The notes under the pieces were generated by a model. That model saw only the letters and a list, made by a program, of their open reading frames with translations. It made no database searches and was not told the origin of the DNA. Positions 9,501 to 19,062 of a stretch of 32,442 nucleotides of DNA are shown here, piece by piece. A program made the position numbers and the translations under genes. Each line of letters opens with the position of its first letter. The stretch's first letter is position 1. The stretch is from Parachlorella kessleri (Eukaryota; Chlorophyta; Trebouxiophyceae; Chlorellales; Chlorellaceae). The stretch is from contig BBXU01002964.1 in NCBI GenBank assembly GCA_001598975.1, forward strand, positions 1 through 32,442, written 5' to 3'.

Positions 9501-12500
9501 CTTCCCGGATGGACCATGGAGCCATTACAGGCCAGGCAACCTTGGAGGACATGCCTCATTCATCACCGCCCTTGGGGTGCAGGTGGACACAGATGCTGTG
9601 CTGTGCCTGCTGCGGCCCATGGTGCGCCAGCTGGCTACGTCACCCTCTGCCATCCAGCCAGTTGCCGCTTTCCTGCTGGGCCCCGGCCATCCCAGGTCCC
9701 TGCAACCACAGCACAGCTTGCTGAGCAGGTCAAGCGTGCACAGCGTGCGCTCAGCGGGCAGCGCCAGCAGCAGGGGCGCGCAGCGCACTGCAGGAGGTCA
9801 GGGCCCTGCACCAGCGACAGCGGGAATGAGGTGCAAGGCTGTTGCTGGCACGCAGGAGGGGGCCGTTGATGGGCCACTGAGGGAAGGGTGAGTGTCACAA
9901 GCCCTTCTTAATGGTTGCAGTGAGTATTCCTGTTAGTGAACAGTGCCTCACAACTAGCACAGCTGACCTGGATGTTGGCGGCCTTTCCTCGACTGCATGG
10001 CACCGGCTGGGCAGCAAGCCCGGACAAGAGGTGGCGTCCACAAGCATAGCATGTTACACATGATGGTGCGCCATGCATGTCGCTCGAGCGACCTCTGCCC
10101 TGCATGTGCAACCCTCCCATGCTTTTCAGTGACACCCCACCTAACCTCACAAGCCCCCTTCCCGCTCCCTGCAGCCATGTCTTGTTCCGAGTCGACGGCG
10201 ACAGAAGCGAGGCCGTGGCCTGCTGCCCGCTGCTGTCCCCTGAGAGCCCCGGGGGCCGGCCGCTGGTGCTGGCAACAAAAAAGCACGGCCTGGTAGAGGG
10301 CGAGGTGCTGCTGCTGCCTGGTGGCCCACCCGGCGGCGAGGTGGGTGGTTGTAGGCAGGACTAGAACTGCAGGAGCTTGAACTGAGTTGTTGAACGAAGA
10401 GGCTACAGGAATTCGTTCCTGGGGAGGCTGCTTCATGTGTGGCAGTTCCCAGTGACAACTTAGAGACAAGGTGACGCCTGATAGCCACTGGTGTCGGTGC
10501 TCTGTGTACTTCATGGGGTGCAGGAGCATGAGTATCCGCTAGCTAGCAGTGGGCAGGTTAATAGGGGGGGTTGTGAGGCTTGCCAGAATGGACTTTATAG
10601 GCTTGCAGTACCTGGGCGAGACAGCCTAGATAGGAATACTTTGTAGTGACCGGGTGTAATGCTTGCAGGTGACTGGAGGAGACGAGGCCTACTCCGCGTC
10701 AGTGGCCGGGTCAGATGCTGGATCCCAGCGAGGGTCCCTGTTTACTCGCCTTATAAATCAGGTGTTTGACCAGTCCAGGTGAGCAGAACATCTGCAGTCA
10801 TAGGGTGGGGCTGGCTTTTGCACTTGCAGGTCATGGATGGTGGCAGCCTCGCTTGTTGGAACTGTGTGCACCGTGAAGAGCATGAACGAACTCTTGAGGT
10901 GGTGGGTCAGCATAAGAACCCATCTGGGCAGCCCTTGTGACTGTTAGACCAGCACCCGGCCTGCCTATTAAAAGTGCTGCAAGCTTGTGTTGGTAGTGTG
11001 TAGGGAACACCTGGGAACACTGGGTGTGGCTGCAGCCTACCGCTCTACCCATGCGCGGGTGGCAAGGTCATAGTCATTGGCTGCGGCCACAGCCGTCTGT
11101 CTGCTTCCGCAGGGCAACCCCTTCCTCACTCCCGCTCCAGAAAGTGATGTGCCCGCTGATCACCCTCCCAGATTTCCTCTTCTTGACAAAGCTGGCATTC
11201 CTGCTGCCCTGCTGCCCTGGTGCAGGTGGGAGAGTGAGGACTACCTAGACTCCCTCACGTCAGAGGGCGAGCTGTCAACCACAGTGGCTGGAGCCATGCT
11301 GGCGGCAGAGGGAGGGCTGCTGGCAAGCGGCTTTGGAGGGAGTGGCCCTGCCTCGGGAAGCATTGTGGCGTCCGCGGTCTGTGCCCACCCCACCCGCAAC
11401 CTGTGAGTTGGGGCTGCTGATCATAATCGCCCTTGGCCACGGTGGCAGGGCTCTGTGCTTAAACAAAATCGCATGTGATGAAGCTGTGGGGCATGGCGTG
11501 CATTCCACAGCCCTTAGCGCGGCATGCATGGCTCCACGTAGGCACCAGTGCGTCCTGGTGATGTCTAGCTACCTGGGCTGCGCCTGTCAGCCTGAGTGGT
11601 GGACCACCCTGAGGCAGCCAGCAGTCACACTGCCAGGCAGGCCAGCAAGAGACCCGCCACGCATCCGCCCGCCCACCTCCCCTGGCCCCCGGTTCGCTTG
11701 CTTGCCTGCCGCAGCTTCCTCTCGGGGTGCGCCTCCGGCCGAGTGCACCTCTGGCAGTTTGGGGGCCGCCAGGCCCTGGCCTCCTTCACCCCGGTGCCCC
11801 CCGCCGACCTGGCAGAGACGCGCGGCTCCTCCTTCCTGTCCTTCTCGGCCCGCCTGCGGGGCTCGCCCGCCACCGGCAAGCTGGCCAGCTGGGGCCGCTG
11901 CGCCGCGCTGCGCTTCAGCGCCAATGGCGAGCGCTTTGCCGCAGCGGGCGAGGGCGGGGTGGTGGCCACCTGGCGGCTGGATGCCCCCCGGGGGCCGGGC
12001 GGCCGGCCGGGGGATACGGATGGGGCGGCGTGTGCCGACTGCTGGCACCAGGTGCAGACCCTGGGCCACATGCAACTGCTTGCTGCCCTGGGAATAACTG
12101 CTTGCTGCCCTGGGAACAACTGCTTGCTGCCCTGGGTCCTTATCGTACAGGGAAGAGAGAGCGTTGCTGTTCCATAAAGGTTTCCTGGCTTACTGTGTGC
12201 CTTGGAAGTCCATGAAGCCTCAATCCGCTGGCCCCTGTGCCCATGGCATGGAGCGTCACTCACTTTGTTCTGAAGCTCGACTGCTGCCTCCGCGGCATGG
12301 CAATGCTTACGGCTCTACTCTGCAGAGTCAGCATGGGCTAGTCGGCTGCCGCCTCGCATCAGTGTGTGTCCGCCACCCACATTGTCGCCCTGCGGTGTGA
12401 GCGCAGGGCTTGGCCAAAGGGGCCCGTGCTGTGGAGTACGTAGGCGGGAGCAGCAGCGTGGTGGCGGTTGGTGGGCGGGGGGCCCCAGGGGAGGGCCACA

Positions 12501-13398
12501 TCGCCTTGTGGGACACGCTGGCACCGCCCTCTTCAGCAGGGGTGGGCAGGCTAGGCCAGCACCAGGCAAGTGGTGGGAGAAAGGGGGCAGGCAGCGCCGG
12601 TGGGTTGGGTGCCAAGCTGGACTGTCTCCTTCGCCTGGTCTTACTGTCGGCCAGGTGGACTCAAGAGTGTTATCAGGAGGTTCCTGAACGGTGGGGGCAA
12701 GATGCCTGGTGGCCTTCTCTGGACCACTGCTACCACATATATATTTGGTAAGCATCAAGCAGCCAGCGTGCTACCCGTTGAACAACTCTTGTACTGCGAT
12801 CGAATCCCCTTGGCCCGCCTGGTGATGGCCGTGGGAGCCGTCTGATAGAGACTCATGGCGGTGGCAACAACCCACCGACGACTCCTGGAATGGCACCGCT
12901 TTGCTGCAGGTGCCTGTCACAGCGCTGTGCATGCTGCCCGGCGGCTGGCTGCTTACCTCTTCCGACGAAGCCGGCGCCCTGAGCGTGTCAGACATCCGCA
13001 TGATGGGCGGCGGCAAGGGGCCTCGCGTGCTGTGGAGCGTGCGGGCAGCGCACGGCAGCATAGCAAGCATAGCTTGGGCAGCACGCGGTGCGGCCAGTTC
13101 ATCTGGGCGGGGTCATGACCCCACAGGCCTTGGGTTCCTCCATGGGGTGCTTGCCGCTTCCAGATCCGGTCAGGGTTTCTGGCAAGGCGGACTGGTTACC
13201 GGGGGCCAGGACGGTGCTGTGAGGGTGTGGCAGCCAGCGGACGGCCAGCTGGTGCAGTCGGTGGAGTTTGGCAGGCAGGGTGCAGCTGGCGAGAGGCCCG
13301 GCAGCGCCGCTGCGGCTGTGACGGGCGTGACGGCCTGCCCAGAGGGGGTGGTGGTGTGCTGTGCCGACGGCGCCGTTAGGCTGCTGCCCTACGGTTAG
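3583..13398 (+). CDS. RAV1: Rav1/DmX-like protein (RAVE / rabconnectin-3 alpha), C-terminal half, 15 exons
   Basis: The product is related to yeast Rav1 and animal DMXL proteins, which promote assembly of V1 onto Vo in the vacuolar H+-ATPase. Exons with matching phase: 3583-3836, 4040-4338, 4562-6373, 6677-6790, 7135-7316, 7848-7998, 8437-9383, 9583-9887, 10175-10340, 10669-10778, 10830-10898, 11226-11402, 11715-12051, 12407-12565 (GC donor), 12910-13398. This gives 1,856 codons. Family marks: LPQYHP near residue 93; EVPLAKLVGGF at 185; the Rav1 core 'WEALRALGAGFWL' through 'ALLYCALGKTAVL' at about 833-887; 'NAFVLLGQHRHSLAAAFF' near 920; and C-terminal WD40 blades at about 1,355-1,856, for example 'LSGCASGRVHLWQF', 'GGHIALWDT'-like and 'TGGQDGAVRVW'. 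Residues 263-474 hold six copies of a TGQLDMxAFG motif. The usual N-terminal propeller is absent. The ATG at 3583 is the first in frame, and the first exon is the least certain. The neighbouring gene starts about 200 bp downstream. Confidence 0.85.
4795..5430 (+). repeat. Six coding copies of a TGQLDMxAFGMDxFG motif
   Basis: In the third exon of the Rav1-like gene, copies start at 4795, 4897, 5029, 5134, 5254 and 5374, spaced 34-44 codons apart. Each reads roughly (L/V/I)-(E/D/N)-T/S-G-x-L-D-(M/L)-x-A-F-G-x-(D/G)-x-F/S-G. The linkers are Ala/Pro/Gln-rich and not conserved, so selection appears to act on the motif. It resembles an array of short binding motifs in a disordered loop. Confidence 0.85.
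7367..7446 (-). repeat. Dispersed repeat family, copy 3 (inverted)
   Basis: The reverse complement of this segment matches 346-425 over its full length with few substitutions. It lies in the 531-nt intron after the exon ending 7316, antisense to the host gene. It also explains a misleading open frame here that resembles the one at 350-550. Confidence 0.8.
8197..8220. repeat. (AT)12 microsatellite
   Basis: Twelve AT units in the 438-nt intron between the Rav1-like exons ending 7998 and starting 8437. Confidence 0.95.
8333..8365 (+). repeat. G-rich (GGGT)n tract with quadruplex potential
   Basis: At least five runs of three or more G separated by single T or A form a canonical intramolecular G-quadruplex pattern. 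It lies on the coding strand about 70 nt upstream of the 3' splice site at 8436. A (GT)n run sits just before it. Confidence 0.8.
12074..12139 (+). repeat. 22-bp tandem repeat, three units, in an intron
   Basis: The unit AACTGCTTGCTGCCCTGGGA plus two bases occurs at 12074, 12096 and 12118; only the end of the last unit diverges. It begins about 20 nt after the donor that ends the exon at 12051. Confidence 0.85.
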
Positions 13399-13595
13399 GA
13401 GTTGTCTTGGTCTTTCCCTACTAGTAGACGGTGTGCCAGTGCAACAGTCAGGCACCTTTGCAAGATGCTGCCACACCGCAGCTGTCACTTGTTGTCAGTG
13501 CACACACCACCAGCCCAATATCACCTAAACAGATGACTAAACACGACATCTTCCCTACCAAGGTGACGGTCCAACAATCTTCAAGATTCAATGTG

Positions 13596-15784
13596 ATGGT
13601 TGACAGTGCCGGGTGTGCGAACATGCCCCCGAAGGCTAGCAAAGATGGCATGTGCATCAGTATGCACCAACCGTGGGCCTCGCTACTTGTGTGAGTAAGG
13701 TTGTAATATGTATCGACTGAATATGACTGCGTTGTACTGCTGAGCTTAGCCTCGAAGTCTTGTAATAGTCAGCAAATGACGGGTCCATGGTCAAAGATGT
13801 CTGGGTTTCGGTTGGTGCACCTCCTTTCTGACTAGGCCTTCGCAGGTACGGCATCAAGCGAATAGAGGGGAGGAGTTGGCCAACAGAGCACAGAGGCCGC
13901 CTATGGATCCACGCCACGTCCAAGGTGCCAACGGCTCAACAGATACAGGCAGGTGCTCGCTGCAGGGGTTTCACCTGTAGGCTAGAGAGGACCTCCGCCT
14001 GCTCAAATTTCACCTGGCAGACTTAGGGGATGAGTTCACGCGTAGCTGGTCTGGCTTGTACACCCTCCCCTGCATACACATACTGCTCGTCTAGACGCCA
14101 AGTGCTAGGCACTGAAAGCTATATGTCAGCCTTTCTGAATCTGACGCAATATGTAGTATTAAGCTTGTAATCTACCGTGCAACAACTTCCATGGGCGAGT
14201 TTGTTAGAATGTGTCGAGGTGCAGGAGCTGGAGGCCTTCTACCACAGTGTGCATGCCCTGGATGGCATCCAACCCGCCTTCCCCGCCGCCTACCCAACAA
14301 GCGTGCTGCTGGGCTGTGTGGAGGTGGTGGACTGCCTGACGGTGAGTGGAACTCAGCTCATTTGCATGCAGCCCAGTGCTGGGATGGGTGGGATTAAGGA
14401 GCGTGTTGGTTGGGTGCTATAAGCAAGGGCGATGCTGGTGCCAGACACTAACGATTTGGTGGCAGCAGCTGCGTATGAGCAGTCACCCACCGCAAGTTCA
14501 CCCCGCATCAACTTAATGCCTTGCTCTTGCTGAAGCAATTGATACCCAAAAGCCCCTCTGTGGATTAGTCCACATTCTTGAAAACTCTTGGCGCACGCAG
14601 AACCATGCCTCGCTTGCTTACATTTTCATGATTCCACCTCATGCTGAATGGTTGATTTGGATACAATCCTGAAGCACTGCAGAATCGGGAGGAGCACGTG
14701 CTCTCCGCCCAGCTGCTAGCCAGCTAGCCTGAGTTTGTTGGGTGGTATGGCTCCATGATGCATGCAGGCGGAGCAGGTGGAGGCCTGGGAGGGGCTCCCA
14801 CAGACAGTCAAGCTGGAGGTGGGCAGCCCCCACTGCTTCCTCTGTGAGCGGCCGCAGCAGCTGGTGGTGCTCCACCCCATGAGGGGCTGGCCCAAGCTGT
14901 TCCCTCTGGACCACAAGGTGGGCAAGGTGGCCAGTGCATTGCCGACTTGACAGGCCAGGCTCATGCGGGCAGTTGAAGGTTGGAGGAAACAGTACTAGAG
15001 AAAGTGTCTGCTTGGGTAGCACAGCTGTTCTGCGGTGCCACAGCCGACAGGTAAGGGTCTGCAGGGGGCCATGATGCCAGGGGCGCAATGGAGCTTAAAA
15101 ACCATGCTTGGACGCAACTACGACATGCTTCAACGGGCAACAACCACAGCAGTCCGCTGTGTAGTTCATGGGTTGCAGCTCATGCCCCGTCAACCCTTGC
15201 AGCTGGGATTTGGCGGCCGCCATGGGGCCTACATCGCTGAATCGTGTTCAACATGCCTGCTGCAGCTGCTGCGCATTGCCAGCATGGGGTTGAAGCCGGC
15301 GCCCTCAGGGGCAGGCACCTTCAGCTGGGCGCGCTTTGGCGCTCCCCCAGCAGCCAGCAGCTCCCTGCCGCCCAGCACCAACAAGTTCAAGTTTGCTGAG
15401 CGCATGGGCCAGGCTGATGGCCAGGCAGCAGAAGAGGGGAGTGGCGGCGGCCAGGGCAAGGCTGCCAGGAGTGAGGGGGCCATGTCGCCTCGGTCGCGCC
15501 GACACGGTGGTGATCAGCTATCAGGGGGCGCGGCCCTGCCAAGGGCAGTTGCCTTGAACCAGCAGCAGCAGCAAAGGGGCCTTGCTGAAGCACCTGATGA
15601 GCAGGGTGACGTTGTGCGAGACCCAGCTAAGCGGCTGAGGGCAGTTCAGAAGAAGCTGCGGCAGATTGCGGGGCTGCAAGAGAAGCAGCACGCGGGTGTT
15701 GAGCTGACGGTGGAGGAATGGGAGAAAGTAGAGAAGCTGGCACAGCTGAAGACAGAAGAAGCCGCATTACAACACCACCTGTGA
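13596..15784 (+). CDS. ASCH-domain protein (TRIP4/ASC-1-like) with PYM/eIF2A-like tail
   Basis: Predicted exons 13596-13690, 13846-13948 (GC donor), 14225-14341, 14768-14917 and 15266-15784 give 327 residues. ASCH domain at about 18-155: 'CISMHQPWASLLVYGIKR', EGRSWPTEHRGRLWIHA, then 'YPTSVLLGCVEVVDCL', and a closing strand ending FPLDHK. ASCH is a PUA-like RNA-binding fold. In TRIP4 it belongs to the ASC-1 coactivator and ribosome-rescue complex. The zinc finger of full TRIP4 is not present here. Residues 156-270 are Gly/Ser/Gln-rich and likely disordered. Residues 274-327 form a charged helix (RDPAKRLRAVQKKLRQI...) resembling the C-terminal tail of PYM and eIF2A. ATGs at 13596 and 13623 are both possible starts. 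The acceptor of the last exon could instead be at 15064 or 15214, which stay in frame. Confidence 0.75.
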
Positions 15785-15969
15785 CCCAATCCTTGCGTCT
15801 TGCACGAATGGGATGCTTGACGGCCAGGCTTGTACATGCCACACCGGAGGACAGCAACCAGAACCCGCCTTCAATACATGCACAGGCTGCATTCTCTGCT
15901 TTGCATGTCTGTTGTCCCCTATTCCCTAGCTGCTGCTGCTGCTGTTGACTTAGCTGCCCCTCCCACTCT
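15785..15969. other. Convergent 3' ends of two genes
   Basis: Only 185 bp separate the stop codons of the ASCH gene (+) and the RDD-like gene (-). TGTAA, the usual polyadenylation signal in volvocine algae, occurs on the plus strand at 16284-16288 and on the minus strand at 15771-15767. If these are used, the two transcripts overlap at their 3' ends. Confidence 0.4.
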
Positions 15970-18900
15970 CTACCCCTGCCCCTGCCAGCGCTCTTCCTGC
16001 TGCTGCCTTGCCGCTGCCTCATCCATGTCTAACGCCACCTCCCTCACTAGCCGCACCCCCGCCAGCCGCTCCCCGACGCTCTGGCCCCTCCTCCGGCCGC
16101 CACGCCCCCGCCAGCAGCGCATGAACAGCGAGACAGGGGTGCCCAGCCCAGCTGACCCCAGGACGTAGCCGAGCTCCAGGAGGCCCGCGGCAATAACCCG
16201 CCACGCAGGCGGAGCATGGCCCCAGGTCAGCTCCTCGTACCAAAGCCCTGGATGGAAAGGAGTAGGAGAGGGCATGGGTAAATTGTAATGGCGGGGACTC
16301 TAGACCTATTTGGCCCTCCTTCGCATGCATGTACGCCTGATAAGGCTCCCCTCAGGTATTGTGATAGAAAATAAAGTAATAAAGAATGGGACTCACAGGG
16401 CTCAAGTCCCCGACAACACACTAGACAAATCCAACTGCAGATGGACCTTCACCAGCCAGGAACCGCAGCAAGTTCGCCCTTAAGCCGTGGCCGACCTCTA
16501 GTCTTCCCAAAAAAACCCAAAAACACTCGGGCGCACTCTGCATCCCGTCCTGTACGTACAGCTCACTTCTCACACCCTGTTTGCACTACCTGCCACCCAT
16601 GCTAAAAACACAAGTGCCGTCAGAGGCAGGACAGCTGGCAAGCATGGGGACACGTACCTAAGAGTCGCCCGCCACTGCTGCGGCCGCGCCGCCAAGCCTC
16701 CACTGTGAGCCACCAGGCAAGTGCTAAGCAAGATGCGCGCAGCGCAGCAGGCGCAGCAGGTGCCGCCCAAGCGTAGGCCACGGCTACTGTGGCGGCTATG
16801 CCAGCTGCCATGCTGACGACGTATTCCAGGGCCAGGACCTGGCCTGATGGGTCCTGTAGCAGATTGCGGCTTGGTCAGTGAGCACAACATATGACACCCA
16901 TGCTATGGGGCAACGTAGTACACCCCTATCACCTCTCTGTTTGCATTGCCTGCCACCATTTACAAAGTTTAGCATCACCCAGCATGAAGGAGATGTGGCC
17001 ACTATCAAATGTCACCATCACGATGTCGGGCATGGTGCTTCATATCTGGCCTTCCCCTGTTGGGGGTAGCAAACTCCTGAAGACTGACCTGAAAACTTGT
17101 GACAAGACAGGGAATATTGCCACAAAAACAGTACCCAGAGCATTTGCTAGCGACGGGCACGCCGTCACAACCCTGCCAGTACAGTCGCCCCCAACTCTTC
17201 CCTCTCTTTGCACCACCTGCCACCACGAACAAACATCTCATCCATCAGATCTCAGGCAAGACAAAGACACATATCTGCCTACATCCCTGGCAGTCCAAAA
17301 TACCCATACCTCCTTTCTGATCCACGAGGCCTGCCACCTTGACTAAACATCTTGCCCTTGTGAACTTACCTCTGTAACAAAAAGGCGAGGCGTGTTGCTG
17401 CCTCTGCACATGGCGACGAAACCGGAGGGGTCCACTTGCCTCAGCTGCCGGTACAGCCGCAACTTGCGGGCTGTCCCCTCCACATCCTTGGCACTCAGCC
17501 CACGGCCCTGCAGAGGCTGTGCACCCAGCATATAGCGGGACGCACCAGCGGCAATGCAGGGATGTGAAAGCCACGGCCCTGCTCTCAGATGAGCCAGCAA
17601 GCTGCAACTCATGCAGAGCAGGGTGCAAGAAAGGTGGCGCCACTCCTAGCTTTCGCTGGCTGGGTAAGCCCAGCCAACCCATACAGTTCTAACCCCTATC
17701 TAGGTTGAGGCCAGTACAAGGCGCGCGGCAGGGTCCATTGCGCAGAGGCTTGCCCAGCATCCGGAGTCAAAGAGCAGCCACTCGTGCTGCTGCCCCTGTC
17801 CAACCCTTCCAGTTGCACGCATAGCCAAGCACCAACCAAGCATGGTCCCCCCCCCCCCGCAAGCTCTTACTCGCAGGTACTGGTGAAACGCTGCTGACTG
17901 CTGCAGCACCCGCAGCTCCCGGGCAGTCAGCTCGTCATCAGAGTCCTCATCTGCACTTTCCGCCTCGCCTGCACGGCAGGCGAGGCGGACAAAGATCAGT
18001 TTCACCTGATCCGCAAGATAAAGCATGCAGATCAGGTGAAGCTGAACGCATGCCTCGGGTAAGAAGCATCCGAGCCGGCAAAGAATTGATGAGCAGCACA
18101 ATCCAAGCAGCTCCTTGGACAGGTATTGAGACATCATAACACTTTCATATTTACTGGATCAGTTTCACCTTAGACTTAGGCGCATATCTGCGTCCTGCCC
18201 TGTCCGTACGATTCACCTATCACTCACTGTTCTAACTACCTGCCACCCTTACTAATACATATATTTGCATCCAGGGCATCGTACATTATCAGGCTGGGGC
18301 GCATCGCGCCGTAAGGCGAGCACCTGCCCTGCTGGGAGCGCTCACCTAGACCCAGCCCATACCGAGCCCCCGGGCTGCTCGGCTGTGGTTGTAAGGGCGG
18401 GGACATATCAAGTTGGCTTCCTTGTCCCAGCAGCGCCCCAGGGCTGCTGCGATGCCTCAGTCGCTGGCCAAAAGCCGACAGCCTTTCTAACAGACCGGTG
18501 GGTGTTCGATGGATGGGTGGTGCAGCGGACCAGGGGCCTGCGCCTCGGCCGGCGGAAATTGCAGGTGGCGGCGTTCGGGCCCCTGTGCCTGCTGGGTGGT
18601 GCCACTGTGCTGGTTGGGCAGCTGTGCCCTGTGGGCCATCACTAGCCAAAGCTGCTGGGCCAACACTGGGCTTGGGCGAGGAGAGATGAGTAGGGAGCCG
18701 TCTCCTCCTGCAGAACCCTTTCCCTAACCTGCGACACTGAGCCTCACGAGGAGGTTTTCACATCCTCTTGTCAAGGAGCACTGAGCCTGACAAGGAGTTG
18801 TCCGGCACCTTACAACTGTAAGCAAGACGTCCATCTACCTCTGGCAAACCTGGCAAGCGGCATACCTGACACCGGAAGGCCATAACCCTCGGAGCCCAAG

Positions 18901-19062
18901 GCTGACTAGGAGCGTCACAGCAGCAGCAAGCCCCAGGAAGACGGCCCCAGTGTGACCATCGTTACTGATCAGTGCCCCGTTAGGCCTAGGAGGGCCCTCG
19001 AACTCCAAGCTATCGCACTCCGAAACAGATAAGTTACAGCCTGGCAGCGGCATGTGCACCAT
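15970..19062 (-). CDS. Multi-exon membrane protein with RDD-like C-terminus
   Basis: Exons, in coding order on the minus strand: 19062-18866, 18707-18253, 17968-17871, 17507-17370, then probably 17088-17016 and 16843-16658, then 16247-15970. All phases agree, giving about 474 residues. The start ATG (19062) has an in-frame TGA two codons upstream. A transmembrane segment lies at about 39-61 (AVFLGLAAAVTLLVSLGLRG). A Pro/Ser/Gly-rich linker follows, then an acidic stretch EAESADEDSDDEL and a charged helix. The C-terminal part has hydrophobic helices and two RDD-type turns, 'RRGRSSGGRLLG' and RRRGQSVGERLAGVRLV. RDD proteins are poorly characterised membrane proteins. The least certain part is 16854-17370: using GAC at 16853 as the acceptor edge, or a donor at 16963, gives other joins. 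The call of a real gene is firmer than the RDD assignment. Confidence 0.6.
16531..16606 (-). repeat. Intronic element, copy A
   Basis: This copy lies in the intron between exons 16843-16658 and 16247-15970 of the RDD-like gene. It matches the copy at 18180-18255 along its length. On the gene's sense strand the core is GGGTGGCAGGTAGTGCAAACAG. Confidence 0.75.
16920..16968 (-). repeat. Intronic element, copy B
   Basis: Sense-strand core TTTGTAAATGGTGGCAGGCAATGC, then ACAGAGAGGTGATAGGGG. It shares the right half of copy A. A GTAAAT donor-like site sits at the same place as the GTAAGG donor of the copy at 18180-18255. Confidence 0.65.
17188..17232 (-). repeat. Intronic element, copy C
   Basis: Sense-strand core GGTGGCAGGTGGTGCAAAGAGAGG. 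It lies with copy E inside one intron (17089-17369) of the RDD-like gene. Confidence 0.55.
17305..17346 (-). repeat. Intronic element, copy E (most diverged)
   Basis: On the sense strand, GATGTTTAGTCAAGGTGGCAGG follows the donor at 17369 by about 20 nt. The left half agrees with copies C and D. The right half has diverged. Confidence 0.45.
17508..17573 (-). repeat. Dispersed repeat family, copy 4, abutting a splice acceptor
   Basis: The reverse complement contains TTGCCGCTGGTGCGTCC, then GCTGGGTGCACAGCCTCTGC, colinear with the copies at 346 and 7367. Its last bases form the CTGCAG acceptor of the exon 17507-17370. The repeat therefore appears to end exactly at the exon and to supply its 3' splice site. 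Confidence 0.6.
18001..18040. repeat. Hairpin-forming inverted repeat inside an intron
   Basis: TTCACCTGATC (18001-18011) and GATCAGGTGAA (18030-18040) are perfect reverse complements with an 18-nt loop. The 14-mer GATCAGTTTCACCT at 17994-18007 recurs directly at 18157-18170 in the same intron of the RDD-like gene. Confidence 0.75.
18180..18255 (-). repeat. Intronic element, copy D, carrying the splice donor
   Basis: On the sense strand the exon ends ATGTATTA, and the intron starts GTAAGGGTGGCAGGTAGTTAG, so the element overlaps the donor of intron 2 of the RDD-like gene. It matches copy A (16531-16606) over about 76 nt. Confidence 0.75.
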
